In this document: piece after piece, positions 23,017-33,385 of the stretch | How positions within the stretch are numbered: the stretch's first letter is position 1 | Layout of the letters: every line of letters begins with the position of its first letter | Assembly: GCA_963575645.1 (NCBI GenBank) | Contig: OY754464.1 | Coordinates: 48,536,192-48,600,191 of the forward strand | Length of the DNA: 64,000 bases | Origin: Xanthostigma xanthostigma | Taxonomy: Eukaryota > Arthropoda > Insecta > Raphidioptera > Raphidiidae | Direction: 5' to 3' | Notes under the pieces: generated by a model | Told to the model about the DNA's origin: nothing | What the model saw: only the letters and a program-made list of their open reading frames with translations | Database searches by the model: none | Made by a program: the position numbers and the translations under genes

Positions 23017-23365
23017 TCTCTATATATATAAAATTCTCGTGTCACAGTTTTCGTTGCCATACTCCTCCGAAACGGCTTGACCGATTTTGATGAAATTTTT
23101 TGTGCTTATCCGGTATCTATGAGAATCGGCCAACATCTATTTTTCATCCCCCTAAATGTTAGGGGTAGTCCACCCCTAATTTTTTTTTCTTCCTTCCCCA
23201 TTCGTTCTTTTGCACCGGGCACGACGGCGCAGCCGGAGTGCTCGACATACACACATATACGTCCATGTATATTTTAAAATAAATAAAATAGATAGATAGA
23301 TGTTCCAATTAAATTGTTTTATTATTTCACTTTATACGTAGCGAAGCACGTACAGGGCCGCTAGT
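23017..23365 (+). mobile_element. Short Helitron-like non-autonomous element
   Basis: It starts at an AT-rich 'ctctatatatataaaa' followed by 'ttctcgtgtcacag', passes through 'ctcctccgaaacggcttgac' and ends with 'cgaagcacgtacagggccgctagt'. I recognise this start/end pair from abundant lepidopteran repeats usually assigned to Helitron/Helentron elements. There is no inverted terminal repeat and no target duplication, as expected for that class. No Rep/helicase coding is present. Confidence 0.7.
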
Positions 23366-23423
23366 TATAATATATAAATATCAAGTGGAAATAAAATGGA
23401 ATAGAAAAAAGTAATTTCCGATG

Positions 23424-23497
23424 GTGTTGGCGGGAATCGAACCCGACACCAACATTACTGGCCTTACGCCTTAACCGCTCGGCCACAAGGCGCTTGC
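23424..23497 (-). repeat. tRNA-derived SINE head (Ser/Leu-like)
   Basis: On the minus strand the A box TGGCCGAGCGG and the B box GGTTCGATTCC of an RNA polymerase III promoter are both intact and spaced as in a tRNA. The T-arm hairpin 'cgggttcgattcccg' is perfect. The expected acceptor stem does not pair ('gcgcctt' against 'caacacc') and no good anticodon stem forms, so it is not a working tRNA gene. A second related copy is at 49303-49385, flanked by a similar A-rich tract, which supports a SINE family. Confidence 0.6.
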
Positions 23498-23790
23498 AGT
23501 ATGCCGCTGTTATCGTTATTCTGCGGTAGTTGTAATATTTTTGTAATAAAAAAAAAGTAAGTTATTTTATTGAACTCAAAAATATTTTTATTTAAACAAT
23601 TAATTACAATTATTGTACAAATGAATTTAGTGTTAACGTAGAAAAGTCTAATCTTGGAATGCCCATCAAATTGAAAAAAATCAAAATCATTCTATGGCTA
23701 ACGTAACTGATTAAATTGCATAATACATTAAATTAACAGGGATTTCCAAAGTTACATTTTAAATATGCCACAGTAATTATACTACACTTA

Positions 23791-24001
23791 GGCCTAGTTT
23801 ATATGAGAGGCGTTCAACGAGCGTTGGCCCAACGCGCGTTTACAGTTTCTATACAATTGTATAGAACTGTTTATATGATAACGCGCCGTTGGTGGCGCGT
23901 TGAACGCGCGTTATCATATAAACAGTTCTATACAATTGTATAGAAATTGTAAACGCGCGTTGGGCCAACGCGCGTTGAACGCTCTTCATGTGTGCTAGGC
24001 C
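23791..24001. mobile_element. GC-rich palindromic MITE, TTA duplication
   Basis: The ends are GGCCTAG and CTAGGCC, with TTA directly outside both (23788-23790 and 24002-24004). The 211 bp fold into one hairpin with arms of about 95 bp built of 'caacgcgcgtt' type phrases and the shared block 'tctatacaattgtatagaa'. GGCC termini with a TTA duplication fit PIF/Harbinger MITEs. Only a few mismatches separate the arms, the main one being near the left end ('ttatatgagaggcg' against 'cacacatgaagagcg'). Confidence 0.85.
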
Positions 24002-24004
24002 TTA

Positions 24005-24446
24005 CAGTAATATTTTTTTTAACTATTAGCTGTCAAAGTTAATAAAATAAAACTGTTTATAAAAATTAAACTACTGAACACATTTTAGTCAATTTAAATA
24101 GGGTTCTGGTCTGATAGTAAACAAAGTGAATAAAATATAACCCAAGGCAATCCGACCAAAATTGCAATCTGTAGAGCTAGGACGTACAAACGTACAGACC
24201 AACTGACAACTGCTGTTCGTGATTTCCAATTACAATTTTAGTAGTATTTATGAACTCGGATAGATTTAAAAATGGTTCTGTTTTATAGATCAGAATCTCC
24301 TCTTTTCAAAAAACTTCAATCTGAATGGATTTCGTGTGAAATTAACTTAGATATAACTTCTAATATGAACGAAAATCTGCTCTGACGCGCAAAGCGATAA
24401 TAAATCACATACCGTTAGGTTAGCGGTAAGTGCAATATAATGAGTA
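24005..24446. other. Unassigned spacer
   Basis: No gene, repeat boundary or inverted structure longer than about 12 bp was recognised here. Confidence 0.4.
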
Positions 24447-24830
24447 CAATAGGGTATATGCATGCAACTTATATTTAGTTTAAATGTTATTTTTTGTAAT
24501 CTTTATTGCAATTGATTAAACTCTAAATAGTTTTTTCTTTTTAAATTTTTGTTAAATAATAAATATTAATTAAACAAAAATGCAATAAATACGCGCAAAA
24601 TATAAAATATCGAAACGCAATGCTATTGATTCGACCGTAGTGTGACGTCAAAAAACATGTAAACATATTATGGTTGCCATAGAATTATTGTCTTATGACG
24701 TCACATATCTCCCGCGAAAAAATAGCGCGTTTAAATAATCAAAATATGTTGCCCAAAAAGAATATTTATTTTTTAATTCAATAAGAATGTTTTAATGAAT
24801 GATTTCATGTGTTTGATAACATTTAAATCG
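24447..24830 (+). repeat. Dispersed repeat, truncated copy (CAATAGGGTAT family)
   Basis: It starts CAATAGGGTATATGC and is collinear with 36194-36576 over about 370 bp, including 'tttagtt', 'ctctaaatagttttttc', 'aatgcaataaata' and 'gaatgatttcatgtg'. Unlike the copy at 36194 it lacks the matching 'ataccctattg' right end. It carries about 40 bp near 24660-24700, with a second 'tgacgtca', that the other copy lacks. Confidence 0.75.
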
Positions 24831-25240
24831 AACTGTCTTTTTATACATTGTAACACATCACATAGTGCAAATAAATTGTTTGTTTTATATTTTTTTTTTG
24901 ACTTATGATCGCAATCAATCGCAATTAGTGATGTCGATTATCGTTACTTTTAAGTATTCGTTACTACTCGGTACTTTGGTATTAAGTAATCATTTCAACT
25001 ACTCGTTACTTTGATTAGGGTCCAGTACGATAACACTATGCACCCAAATTTTGAAATTTTTTTTTTTAAGTCATAGAAAACGCTAAATTTTGACGTTCCA
25101 AAAAAAAAAACTTTGCGGATTATTCACAAATTTTCTCAAAAATACGTGAAAAAAATGGAACTACTTTTCGTCTTTCACTGTCATTTTTAGGGTTCCGTAC
25201 CCGAAGGGTGCTCAAACGGGACCCTATTACTAAGCCTCCG

Positions 25241-25245
25241 CTGTC

Positions 25246-25280
<35 letters not shown>

Positions 25281-25284
25281 CTGT
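25241..25284 (+). repeat. CTGT microsatellite
   Basis: About ten copies of CTGT with a few CCGT interruptions. A CTGT run at this place is part of the lepidopteran repeat and recurs across its copies. Confidence 0.9.
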
Positions 25285-25377
25285 CAGCGGGCTGTATCTC
25301 AAGAACCGTAATAGGTAGAGAGTTGAAATTTTCACAGAGTGTGTATTTCTATTGCCGCTAGAACAACAAATAATTAA

Positions 25378-26607
25378 AAACCCCCCAAAAGTCCCAAAAG
25401 AGGAGCAAACTAAGTTTTTTGCTTATAATTCGCTCAATTTAAATCAGATCGTTTCGAGACCTGTCTTAAACGAAAGAGGAGAAAATTTTACATAGATTTT
25501 GTATAACAGAATTCGTCGAAACACTTTTTTTGTACAGCTTTATATAGAAATATAATGTATAAATTCAATTTTGTCTAATCCATAGCATACACGGAGATCG
25601 TCTGTCTTCGTTTGTTGCATAGTGTACTATGGGAATTTAAATATTGCGTATGTTTTGTCTTAAAAAAAAAGATTGCATTTGTTCAAAAACGAATGTCATT
25701 TCAAATATTAGTCAGTCTTTTGACATTTGTATTTTGTGAAAGGCAACGCCTTCTGAGTTAACGATTTGAATAACTAATTTTAATTATTAGAACATATTGC
25801 TTTGACAGATGCAAACGTCATTTTTTACATTTTTTACCATTCCAACACCATGGATGAGCGGAATGAAACCAAATTTTGGGAGGATGTTTGATATGCAAAT
25901 ATGAAGAGGCCTATTGTTTTTCAGAGACGTCGGCGCAAGCGCAAAAGAAATATATATTATAATGTTGTTTTTCTAAGATAATAGTATACTTTTCATAAAG
26001 GCGTATTATTTTGTTTTACAGGAGTTTTGTAAAATAAATTTTTGAAAAAAATCGGCGCATGCGTAGAAGAAATATATACTATAAGGCTGTTTTTTATATA
26101 ATAACGGTATACTTTTCATTACGGTTTATTATTCTATCTATGTTTACAAAAGTTTTGTAATTTTTTTGGGAAAAATTGGCGCATGCGCAAAAGAAATATA
26201 TGCAATAACGTTGTTTTATATAATAATAGTATATATTTCATAATGGTTTATTATTCTATTTTAAAAGAAAGTTTTGTAAAAAGTTTTAGGGGGAAAGGCG
26301 GCGCATGCGCAGAAGAGATATGTGCTATAACATTGTTTTTATATAATAATGGTATACGTTTCATAATGGTTTAATATTCTAAAGTTTTGTATTTTTTTTT
26401 TTTGGGGGAAATCGGCGCATGCGCAACAGAGATATTTGCCATAACGTTGTTATTTGATATAATGGTATATTTATCAAAACCTTATATTATTTTATTCTAC
26501 AAGAAATTTTTGTAAAAAAAGTGTTTATAATATAAAAACGCCGAGGTGAATTATGTAAAATTTCACGCCTTGAAATTCTTGAACTACTTGCATACTCCCA
26601 CTGGTTA
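25378..26607 (-). mobile_element. Family X repeat, inverted copy without satellite
   Basis: In reverse complement this matches 16612-17382 plus 20872-21540. It ends 'ctcccactggt' at 26607. Subterminal repeats about 120 bp apart carry the palindrome GCGCATGCGC at 26179-26188, 26301-26310 and 26415-26424, with near matches near 25931 and 26055. Since it lies inside two other nested elements, it is an independent insertion and not the other arm of one 10-kb transposon. Confidence 0.75.
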
Positions 26608-26836
26608 CATATTGTTATAGCGCCTCTCTTGTTTCTTTTACAAAAGTATTTAAAAAGTACATAGTGTACGGAACCCTTCGTGTGCGAGTCCGACTCGCAC
26701 TTGACCGGTTTTATTTTAATCTAACCAATCAAAAATCACAAATACACGTCATAGCAACTGGTGTAGAATTATTGTATAACTATCTCACTTTGAATGCAGC
26801 TTTCGATTGTGTTATGGAAGCAGGGTCGTATTTAGG

Positions 26837-27220
26837 TTCGCATACCCGTTTATCGTTCACCCCGGAATTGTTTTTTTAAAAACTCAACATTTGCCCCTTC
26901 CCGTTTCACTGCGAGACAATTCGCATACCCCTTTATCGTTCACCCCAGAATTACAATTCGCATACCCGTTTATCGTTCACCCCGGAATTGTTTTTTTAAA
27001 AACTCCACATTTGCCCCTTCCCGTTTCACTGCGAGACAATTCGCATACCCCTTTATCGTTCACCCCAGAATTACAATTCGCATACCCCTTTATCGTTCAC
27101 CCCAGAATTACAATTCGCATACCCGTTTATCGTTCACCCCGGAATTGTTTTTTTAAAAACTCCACATTTGCCCCTTCCCGTTTCACTGCGAGACAATTCG
27201 CATACCCCTTTATCAAAAAA
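26837..27220 (+). repeat. Minisatellite, 120-bp unit with 37-bp subunit
   Basis: 'ttcgcatacccgtttatcg' starts units at 26837, 26957 and 27114, giving a first period of 120 bp and a second of 157 bp because a 37-bp subunit ('ttcgcatacccctttatcg' plus 'ttcaccccagaattacaa') was doubled. The unit keeps one plus-strand frame open over 145 codons, but I see no start context, domain or homologue and regard it as non-coding. Confidence 0.85.
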
Positions 27221-27401
27221 AGCGGTGGTTTTCAATCTTCATGAAAATGTGAGTTTTAAATTTAAAATTCGTTTTATAAATTAAAATTTCCAAATACGAC
27301 TCTGCCCTGAACGTTCAATTGTATTTCATTCCAACCAATTGATATTTCTGTCTTTGTTTATCATAGGTACAGGTATATATAACTTTCTCTTTTCTTATCA
27401 C

Positions 27402-27897
27402 TATACAGATTGTATCAAATCAAAACAGTCCATAGAACATTCTGTGTGTAAGACAGAGACGATATTATATAAAGCACTAAGCAGTAAGTATAAGAATGAG
27501 ATAAATGATCGCTAATAGCTAGTTACTATGGTTATACAATCTGATAGTATCATTTTTGTTTTCTACAGTAAAAATCACAATTTTATCAAATGTCAGTATT
27601 CACTAGTGAAATTATTGATAAAATGGCTATTTATACTGTTCGGGAAAAAATCCAAATAATTAAATGGTTTTATGTTGGTAATTCAACCGCCAACATAATA
27701 AATTTATTTGTAGTTGTTTTAATTGATAAATTGGTAACAAGATTTACAGTGTACGTAATTATTTATTTACGTAACCACAGTAACTATATTAGCGATCATT
27801 TATCTCATTCTTACTTACTGCTTTAGATCTTTATATATCGTCTCTGTCATACACACAGAATGTCCTATGGACCGTTTTGATTTGATACAATCTGTAT
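27402..27897. mobile_element. Foldback MITE, ~130-bp arms
   Basis: The left arm starts tatacagattgtatcaaatc and the right arm ends with its reverse complement. The arms (27402-27537 and 27768-27897) stay similar through 'cagtaagtataagaatgag' and 'ataaatgatcgctaatag'. A 78-codon frame in the loop (27590-27826) has no domain. The target duplication is unclear. Confidence 0.75.
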
Positions 27898-28506
27898 AAG
27901 ACAAGATAGCGATCGCTATAGTAAATAATATATTTACTATACCATATTTAATTTTTTTAAATTAATTTATAAAAATTAATTTTCCGCACTTAAAACGACT
28001 AATAACGCTGTTATATGTTATATAAAACAATAATTGTGAATTTCCAGTGGATATTTTGCATAGCAAGTTATCGTACTCTTACCCTTTGATTACTTTGATT
28101 ACTTATACTTAGGTTACATACATAAAATGTAGTACGTCGTGTCTAATTAAATATAATAGGTAATCGTTTTTTATGCATGCGGCCGTGAGCTATCGTTTTT
28201 TAGGAAGTATGTGTTGCGAATTCGATGTAAAGCAAAACTGTAGGAAAAAACGAACTTTAGTTATGTAAAAGTTATTTATTTAAATAAAAAAAATAATCTA
28301 ATATTGTTTTAAATCAAAAACGAAACTTAACTTAAGATAAAAGGTAAGGTTCGCAGGAACTTACGGCGATTAATTTGACTTATATCGGCTCGCTTGACAA
28401 TAATAAAACTCCCGAATAATCAGATAAAGTACCTAATCAATAGCATGAATTAATACAGTCCGAAATGCGAAACGGTCGAAACGCTAATGAATATTCTTAT
28501 ACTCGC

Positions 28507-28660
28507 ATAATAAAATAATCAATAGTAATCAATAATCAATAGTAATCATTGTAATCAATAATCAATAGTAATCATTGTAATCAATAATCAATAGTAATCA
28601 TTGTAATCAATAATCAATAGTAATCATTGTAATCAATAATCAAAAGTAATCATTCAAGTA
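28507..28660 (+). repeat. 26-bp tandem repeat
   Basis: About five copies of a 26-bp unit made of 'aataatcaatagtaatcatt' plus 'gtaatc', with the last copies degenerate. It sits just inside the right terminus of the hAT-like element and may have grown from its subterminal repeats. Confidence 0.9.
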
Positions 28661-28766
28661 AAAGTAACGATTTACTTTTCGAATCGGTAATCGTTACTTC
28701 GGGTATTCTAAAGTAACGAGTAGTTTCGTATCGTATCGTTACTTTGTCGACATCTCTAATCGCAAT

Positions 28767-29404
28767 AGACAAACGATTTAAATACGTCTTGTCTTAGATA
28801 TCTTTCATTTTCAACCATTAAAGAGCACTAAAATCACTTCTTAAGCAAGTTCACTTCCAATTTGTAAACTGTGTTTGATTTTTATACTTTTACTATGGAA
28901 ATGGTAGTACGACTACGTTTCGCATTTCTTTTGTTGTACATTACGCACAAGTGCGAAATGAAATTTTACAACTACTATACAAACATATAAAGCATCGATT
29001 TTATAAAATCGTGCAAATAAATTATTTATTTCTATTATATTACATGAAATGTTTTTAGTTTTCATGATTAAAATATTAAAAACAGACATAATTAGTTTAA
29101 AAAACAGCCTATAGTAATGCTGTATTTGTCCACCACGCGCGCTGTAACAGATTTGGTTATCCTCACTATGCACTCCACACCCAACAAATATATAATTATG
29201 TCATTATAATAGTACCTCATTTCAAAGCTGTCTGAAATTCTCTTTTAGATATTTTCACGGTAGTTCACAAATAAATTTCATTAGGTGGGTACTTTTTATG
29301 GACTTCCTAATTGTTTGATTTAATAAATATTTCAAATGTAAATGATAAATCGTGATAAAAGCATTAATGCGTGTTTAAAACTACATTAATATTGTCATTG
29401 TCAA
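28767..29404. other. Unassigned spacer
   Basis: AT-rich DNA with no recognisable gene. An 86-codon minus-strand frame at 28913-29173 has no domain or compositional sign of coding. Confidence 0.4.
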
Positions 29405-29655
29405 ATCTATATATATATCTATATATATAAATCTCGTGTCACAGTGTTTTTTTATGAAATTTTTTGTGTATACTTAATAGATCTGAGAAGTGAGAATACG
29501 TCGTAGGCTATTTTTATACCCCTAGGTGATAAGGGTGGCCCACTCCAGAATTTTTTTTTATTTTTTTAACATGTTTTTTTATTTTTTTATGATTTGCCAT
29601 TAAAAATACTTATAACCTTAATTTTTCACCGTTTTACCACCAAACCTTATTTTTT

Positions 29656-29935
29656 AACCGACTTCAACAAAAAGGAGGAGGTTCTATGTTCGTCTGTATA
29701 TTTTTTTTTATGTATGTTCACCGATTTCTCCGTCAATTATGGACCGATTTTCAAAATTTTTTTTTATTCGAAAGAGTCAACCTCAGAGGTAGTCCCATCG
29801 GAACCAAGTCAGGATCTGATGGTGGAATCCGGAGAAATCGAGGGAAACTCTCAAATTTCAAAGGCACACATAATGTTTTTTATGTATGTTCACCGATTTT
29901 TAGTGTTAGATTAACACTAAAAAGAGAAAAATAAA
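29656..29935 (+). repeat. Lepidopteran 'accgacttc' repeat
   Basis: 'ttaaccgacttcaacaaaaa' followed by 'ggaggaggttctatg' and later 'tcaattatggaccgatttt' is a dispersed repeat familiar from moth genomes. Two overlapping plus-strand frames of 82 and 106 codons cross it but they follow repeat sequence and show no domain. A related head is near 48790 ('ttaaccgacgaaaaac'). Confidence 0.6.
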
Positions 29936-29940
29936 ATAAT

Positions 29941-30120
29941 TTAACAAAAAAATTGAACCGACTTCACACTAAAAAGTAAAAAATAATTGCGTATTGAAAT
30001 GTTTTGGAGTCGGCGTAGTTCTCGGAATAGATTTCATTTTGGCTGACACCGACTCCAAAACATTTCAATACGCAATTATTTTTTACTTTTTAGTGTGAAG
30101 TCGGTTCAATTTTTTTGTTA
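29941..30120. repeat. Perfect 72-bp-arm hairpin
   Basis: Bases 29941-30012 and 30049-30120 are exact reverse complements as far as I can read, around a 36-nt loop. The arms contain 'gaaccgacttcac' and AAAAAGTAAAAAATAATT. The same 18-mer sits at the same place in the hairpin at 52127-52337, so they form one family. Confidence 0.9.
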
Positions 30121-30426
30121 AAAATATTTTATTAATAGCGATATTAGTATTTTTACTTTCATCCACAGGTGCGCAATAAGGTTGAAAGATGGCAATATAC
30201 TAGTACTAACAGACGGTCGTACTTGGTTCGAAGCGGACAGCGGATCTGGTCCGCTTCGTACCAAATCTGTTCGTCTGTAGAGTAGTCTGCGTGTCCGCCC
30301 GGTTCGATGGGATGCACGTCGTACTTGGTCCGGTCCGGTACAATATCCGAGCGTGTGTAGAGCAGTACGACGGACTTGATACATATAACCGTATAACGAC
30401 GTCATTGTAATTCAAAACGTTGTGCA

Positions 30427-30798
30427 CAATGCCGGATTTAGAGGTCTGGAGGCCTCGGGGCAACAAAGGAGTGGAGGCCCCCTGGCCCCAAATTATTTTC
30501 CAAATAAAATGGACAATTTTTTTCAGTCGATTTTTCCAATAAATAATTTATTATACAAGTATAGATTCTTTTATTATTTAACAAACATATAAATATAATA
30601 AGAAACAAGAATTATCTAAAAATTAAATTTTAGCATTAACGAACAGAACTTTCCGAGCTGAAATCCAGTTCCCGAAGTAAATCACTTTCAATGCTCAGGA
30701 AATTTGAATTTTTTTTCCAAAGTCTCTATTGTGGGGCCCCTCTTTTGTGGTGGCCCCGGGGCTGTAGCCCCGGTTGCCCTCCCCTAAATACGGCCCTG
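30427..30798. mobile_element. hAT MITE, 8-bp GTTGTGCA duplication
   Basis: The ends are CAATGCCGGATTTAG and, reversed, CAGGGCCGTATTTAG. The 8-mer GTTGTGCA stands directly outside both (30419-30426, 30799-30806). CAGGGCCGGATTTA is a known kind of hAT terminus. The 372-bp element has no coding capacity. It sits at the broken end of the transposase-like frame of its host element. Confidence 0.88.
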
Positions 30799-30806
30799 GT
30801 TGTGCA

Positions 30807-31127
30807 ACATGACAGAAATTTTGACAGAACGCGAAGTTCTTGGTGGAGTATTGGTATTATAAAAAGATTTCTCATGTTTGTGGGATCTATCAGATAAGTT
30901 ATATTGTAACAGAGAAGCGCGTAACAACGCTCTAGAAATTCTTCGGGAGTGTTATTCAAAATATAATCTTCGCTATCAAGCGATTTTATTAACTTCATAT
31001 GACTAAATTCATCGCGATCTTTCAAATAGAATTTTGCCCACTCCTTTCTTTTCTTCCTTGTTGTTTGTGGCGGCATTAACGTTGCCGCTAGAATAATCGC
31101 AATTTTCGCGCGCTTAATCATAGGCAT
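30807..31127 (-). pseudogene. Transposase-like N-terminal fragment
   Basis: The frame starts at a Met at 31127 and runs down to the MITE boundary. It reads, in order, a basic segment with TTRKKRKEWAKFYLKDRDEF, 'HMKLIKSLDSEDY', 'NNTPEEFLERC' and 'DPTNMRNLF'. This order (Arg/Lys-rich Trp segment, then 'TPEEF', then an 'xTNMR' phrase before a helical block) resembles the region ahead of the DDE core in PIF/Harbinger transposases. The catalytic core is absent, and across the MITE the frame soon meets stops, so it is dead. The 8-bp duplication of its host element is not typical for Harbinger, which keeps this call tentative. Confidence 0.4.
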
Positions 31128-31680
31128 GATTACGTAACTGTGTACACAAGGAGACTGACAGATCCGGTCGTCTGTTGCAAGCAGCGGACTTGATCCGCCG
31201 TACCATGTCCGTTGTCGGACCGGACCAAGTTCGAGCGTCTGTTAGTACTATAACGGTAAATTTTTAATGGTAAATTTTTATGTATTTAACCCAGTGAAAA
31301 CAAAAAGTGCGATAACTTAATCAATAATCAATCGATCAGTTATCTCCGCCAGGCGTCTACATGTGTCACCTCTCACCCAACAAACACCACGGAGTAGGGA
31401 GCCGATCTCCTGTCTCTCACACAATAAGCTCAGAAGCAAACGACCTAAAACTGTTTTAGAACCAAATAGCGCATCTGTTAGAACTTGCTTCAAAGCTATT
31501 AGTTCACACGCCGGGCCGGAATCGAAATACATTTTGCAGAATTATATCTATCGCACCCAGGTGAAACCGGGGTGGACCGCTATAATATTATAAAGAGGTA
31601 AAGTTTGTAAGTCTGGATATAGGAGGCAATCTCCGAAACTACTCATCCGATTTCATTAGAATAAAAATAATTTTTTTTTG

Positions 31681-33009
31681 TGTTGACTATTAAATATACA
31701 AAAATGTCAAGGGGAAAAAAAGAACGCTAGGTCCGAATAACCCAAGCTGCTCGTGACTAAAATAAGATCCCAGGCCCACCAGACCTATGTCATTTATTTC
31801 CATGGAGTTTTCCTCTCTTAAACTCATGAACTAGTCAGTGTGTGTGTAAACAAAAAAGTTAAACTTCATGAATCTGTCAAAAAAAAACATCTTATGCTCT
31901 CACTCGCAGTCATATACATGCATAATATCATTGCGTACGTAGGTAAACACGTGTTTTATGTACCTTAAGAGTCTGTTATCTCTAAAAGGACCCCGCTTTC
32001 AAGCTAGCAAATTGACATACTTAGCTAAATATTTATATTGTATATTTACTTTTAGCAGTACTGAAATAACGTAGGTCTGACGGATCTGGGATCTTGTTAT
32101 ATTATAGTTCTTAGCCGCTAGATGGTGACACGAGGCTGCAAACAGTTTTCGATATATCAAGACAAACAAGATGGTTTATAGGTGTGTTAGTTTAGCCTGT
32201 TTAATATTAAAATTTGAAAAGGATAATTCAGACAGTGTTATAAATGATGTTCAAAGAAGTATTTTGCCGACGTTACCGGGAAATATAGTTCCTTGTTCAT
32301 GAACTAAAAAACCTATTTGTTTGATTGGTATTTAGATAAGTCGGCGAAATACTTCTTTTAATATCAATTATCCATCTCAAAAGCAAATAATGTTTTTAAA
32401 TTAAAAAACAAAATAATAGAAATAAAACAAAAAATATTGTTCCATCATCACGTCTGAAAGTGATTTCATTGTGGAAGTGTGCAAATACTGTAATAAATTT
32501 GTTTTTGTTCCAGGTCGGTTGCGGTGAGATCAGCACACATTGGTGAAAATAACTATCGCTAATAATTATTATGGTAGGTGAATAAATTCGGTTTAATGCC
32601 CATTAAATATCTGCATACTATCCACTTATTATGTGTTATTTTACATTTTAACCAGTTAATTATAAATAGATTATATTCACTGAGCATCTATAATCCACAA
32701 TTTAATTATGGATTATTATTTTTTTCAGACAAATCCTCCAAGGGTAGTTTTTCGTCTAAGGATGAAAGGGGTGAGAAATGGGCGTGGCATTATGTACACT
32801 GTGCTACTTAATATTTAGGACGTAGGGAAATTTTGACTACAATTCAGTTTGTAATTTCTAGACACTGATTCATATACCTACATTATACTTCACAATATAA
32901 GTGGCACAGTTTTTATGACGCATATTCTTTTATTATTCCTTCGTCGCTCCATTTAGTGAACTGTGCTATAATGATGACTCACTCTGTAGGTACTATTTCA
33001 GAATCGGAG
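31681..33009. other. Unassigned region
   Basis: No domain-bearing frame. 32250-32360 has a weak inverted pair ('aaagaagtattttgccgac' and 'gtcggcgaaatacttctttt') about 60 bp apart, which may be a small decayed MITE. A 77-codon frame at 32578-32811 has no motif. Confidence 0.4.
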
Positions 33010-33385
33010 TATATAAAAAATCTTTAAAAAAAACTTCGGAGAAGTAAAAACTTCGTTCTGTGCTAAATTCAAAAACTTGAGGCGACTGAATCTCAGAATT
33101 ATAACTTAAAAAAAAAGAATTTCGAGGCAGACAAGAAATTGAAATCAAGCTCGAAATTCTGTGCCTAAGACGTCGAAAAAAAATGAATTTTGAGTCAGAC
33201 AAGGAATTGAAATCCAACTTCGAAATTCTGTGCTTATAAAAGCTACAAAAGCAACAGCAAAAAAAAATGCAAAGACGGTGTTCGCATAACTCCTTTAGTT
33301 ACCACTAAAAAAACGCCGTCTGTGCACTTTTTTTTGCTGTTGCTCTTGTAGCTTTTATAAGCACAGAATTTCGAAGTTGGAATCG
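33010..33385. mobile_element. Truncated copy of the large hairpin element
   Basis: It is collinear with the left arm and loop of the palindrome at 47732-48291: 'cttcggagaagtaaaaactt', 'gaggcgactgaatctcag', 'tttcgaggcagacaagaaat', then the loop with 'gacggtgttcgcataac'. The right arm stops after 'cacagaatttcgaagttgg', about 75 bp in, so most of that arm is deleted. Confidence 0.85.

Larger units (their letters stand above)
25188..26715 (+). mobile_element. Lepidopteran interspersed repeat, split by family X
   Basis: The first part (25188-25377) starts 'agggttccgtacccgaaggg', carries a CTGT microsatellite and continues 'gagttgaaattttcacag' and 'ttgccgctagaacaac'. The second (26608-26715) ends 'gtacggaacccttcgtg' then 'cgagtccgactcgcacttg' and 'accggttttattt'. 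Both parts are hallmarks of one repeat that I know only from moths and butterflies, normally joined by a few hundred bases. Here 1.2 kb of family X sits between them, so family X came later. Confidence 0.75.
24926..28758. mobile_element. hAT-like element, 8-bp duplication, host of nested repeats
   Basis: The left end reads TAGTGATGTCGAttatcgttac and the right end, reversed, reads TAGAGATGTCGAcaaagtaacg. The 8-mer ATCGCAAT flanks both sides exactly (24918-24925, 28759-28766). An 8-bp duplication with TAGNGATG termini fits the hAT superfamily. Both subterminal regions are rich in 'gtaacg' and 'actcgttac' phrases. Inside lie the lepidopteran repeat at 25188-26715, minisatellites and a foldback. 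No transposase (no DDE block, BED finger or dimerisation domain) was seen. Confidence 0.75.
30209..31242. mobile_element. TIR element with 8-bp TAGTACTA duplication
   Basis: The ends are ACAGACGGTCGTACTTGGT and, reversed, ACAGACGCTCGAACTTGGT. TAGTACTA occurs directly outside both (30201-30208, 31243-31250); because this 8-mer is its own reverse complement, part of it could belong to the terminus. The subterminal regions repeat 'ggtccggtccg'-like phrases. It carries a transposase-like fragment on the minus strand and is itself split by a hAT MITE at 30427-30798. Confidence 0.75.
29405..31680 (+). mobile_element. Helitron-like copy 1, multiply interrupted
   Basis: The head 29405-29655 ('ctatatatataaatctcgtg', 'gtcacagtg', 'cgtaggctatttttatacc') and the tail 31251-31680 ('cgatcagttatctccgccag', 'ctcacccaacaaacaccacg', 'ggaggcaatctccgaaac') are collinear with copy 2 at 60999-62514. 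Between them lie a lepidopteran 'accgacttc' repeat with its hairpin (29656-30120) and the TIR element at 30209-31242. The CTAGT end seen in copy 2 is missing here; similarity stops near 31650. Confidence 0.65.

Noticed and set aside
23424..23497. Functional tRNA gene
   Set aside because: A and B boxes are good but the acceptor and anticodon stems do not pair, and a related copy with A-rich flank points to a SINE.
16612..26607. A single 10-kb transposon with 1.2-kb inverted arms
   Set aside because: The right copy is nested in a lepidopteran repeat that is nested in a hAT-like element with its own target duplication, so the two copies arrived independently.
30118..30466. Minus-strand frames of 95 and 86 codons, Arg/Thr-rich
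   Set aside because: They run through the subterminal repeats of the TIR element and the MITE boundary, so they are repeat DNA.
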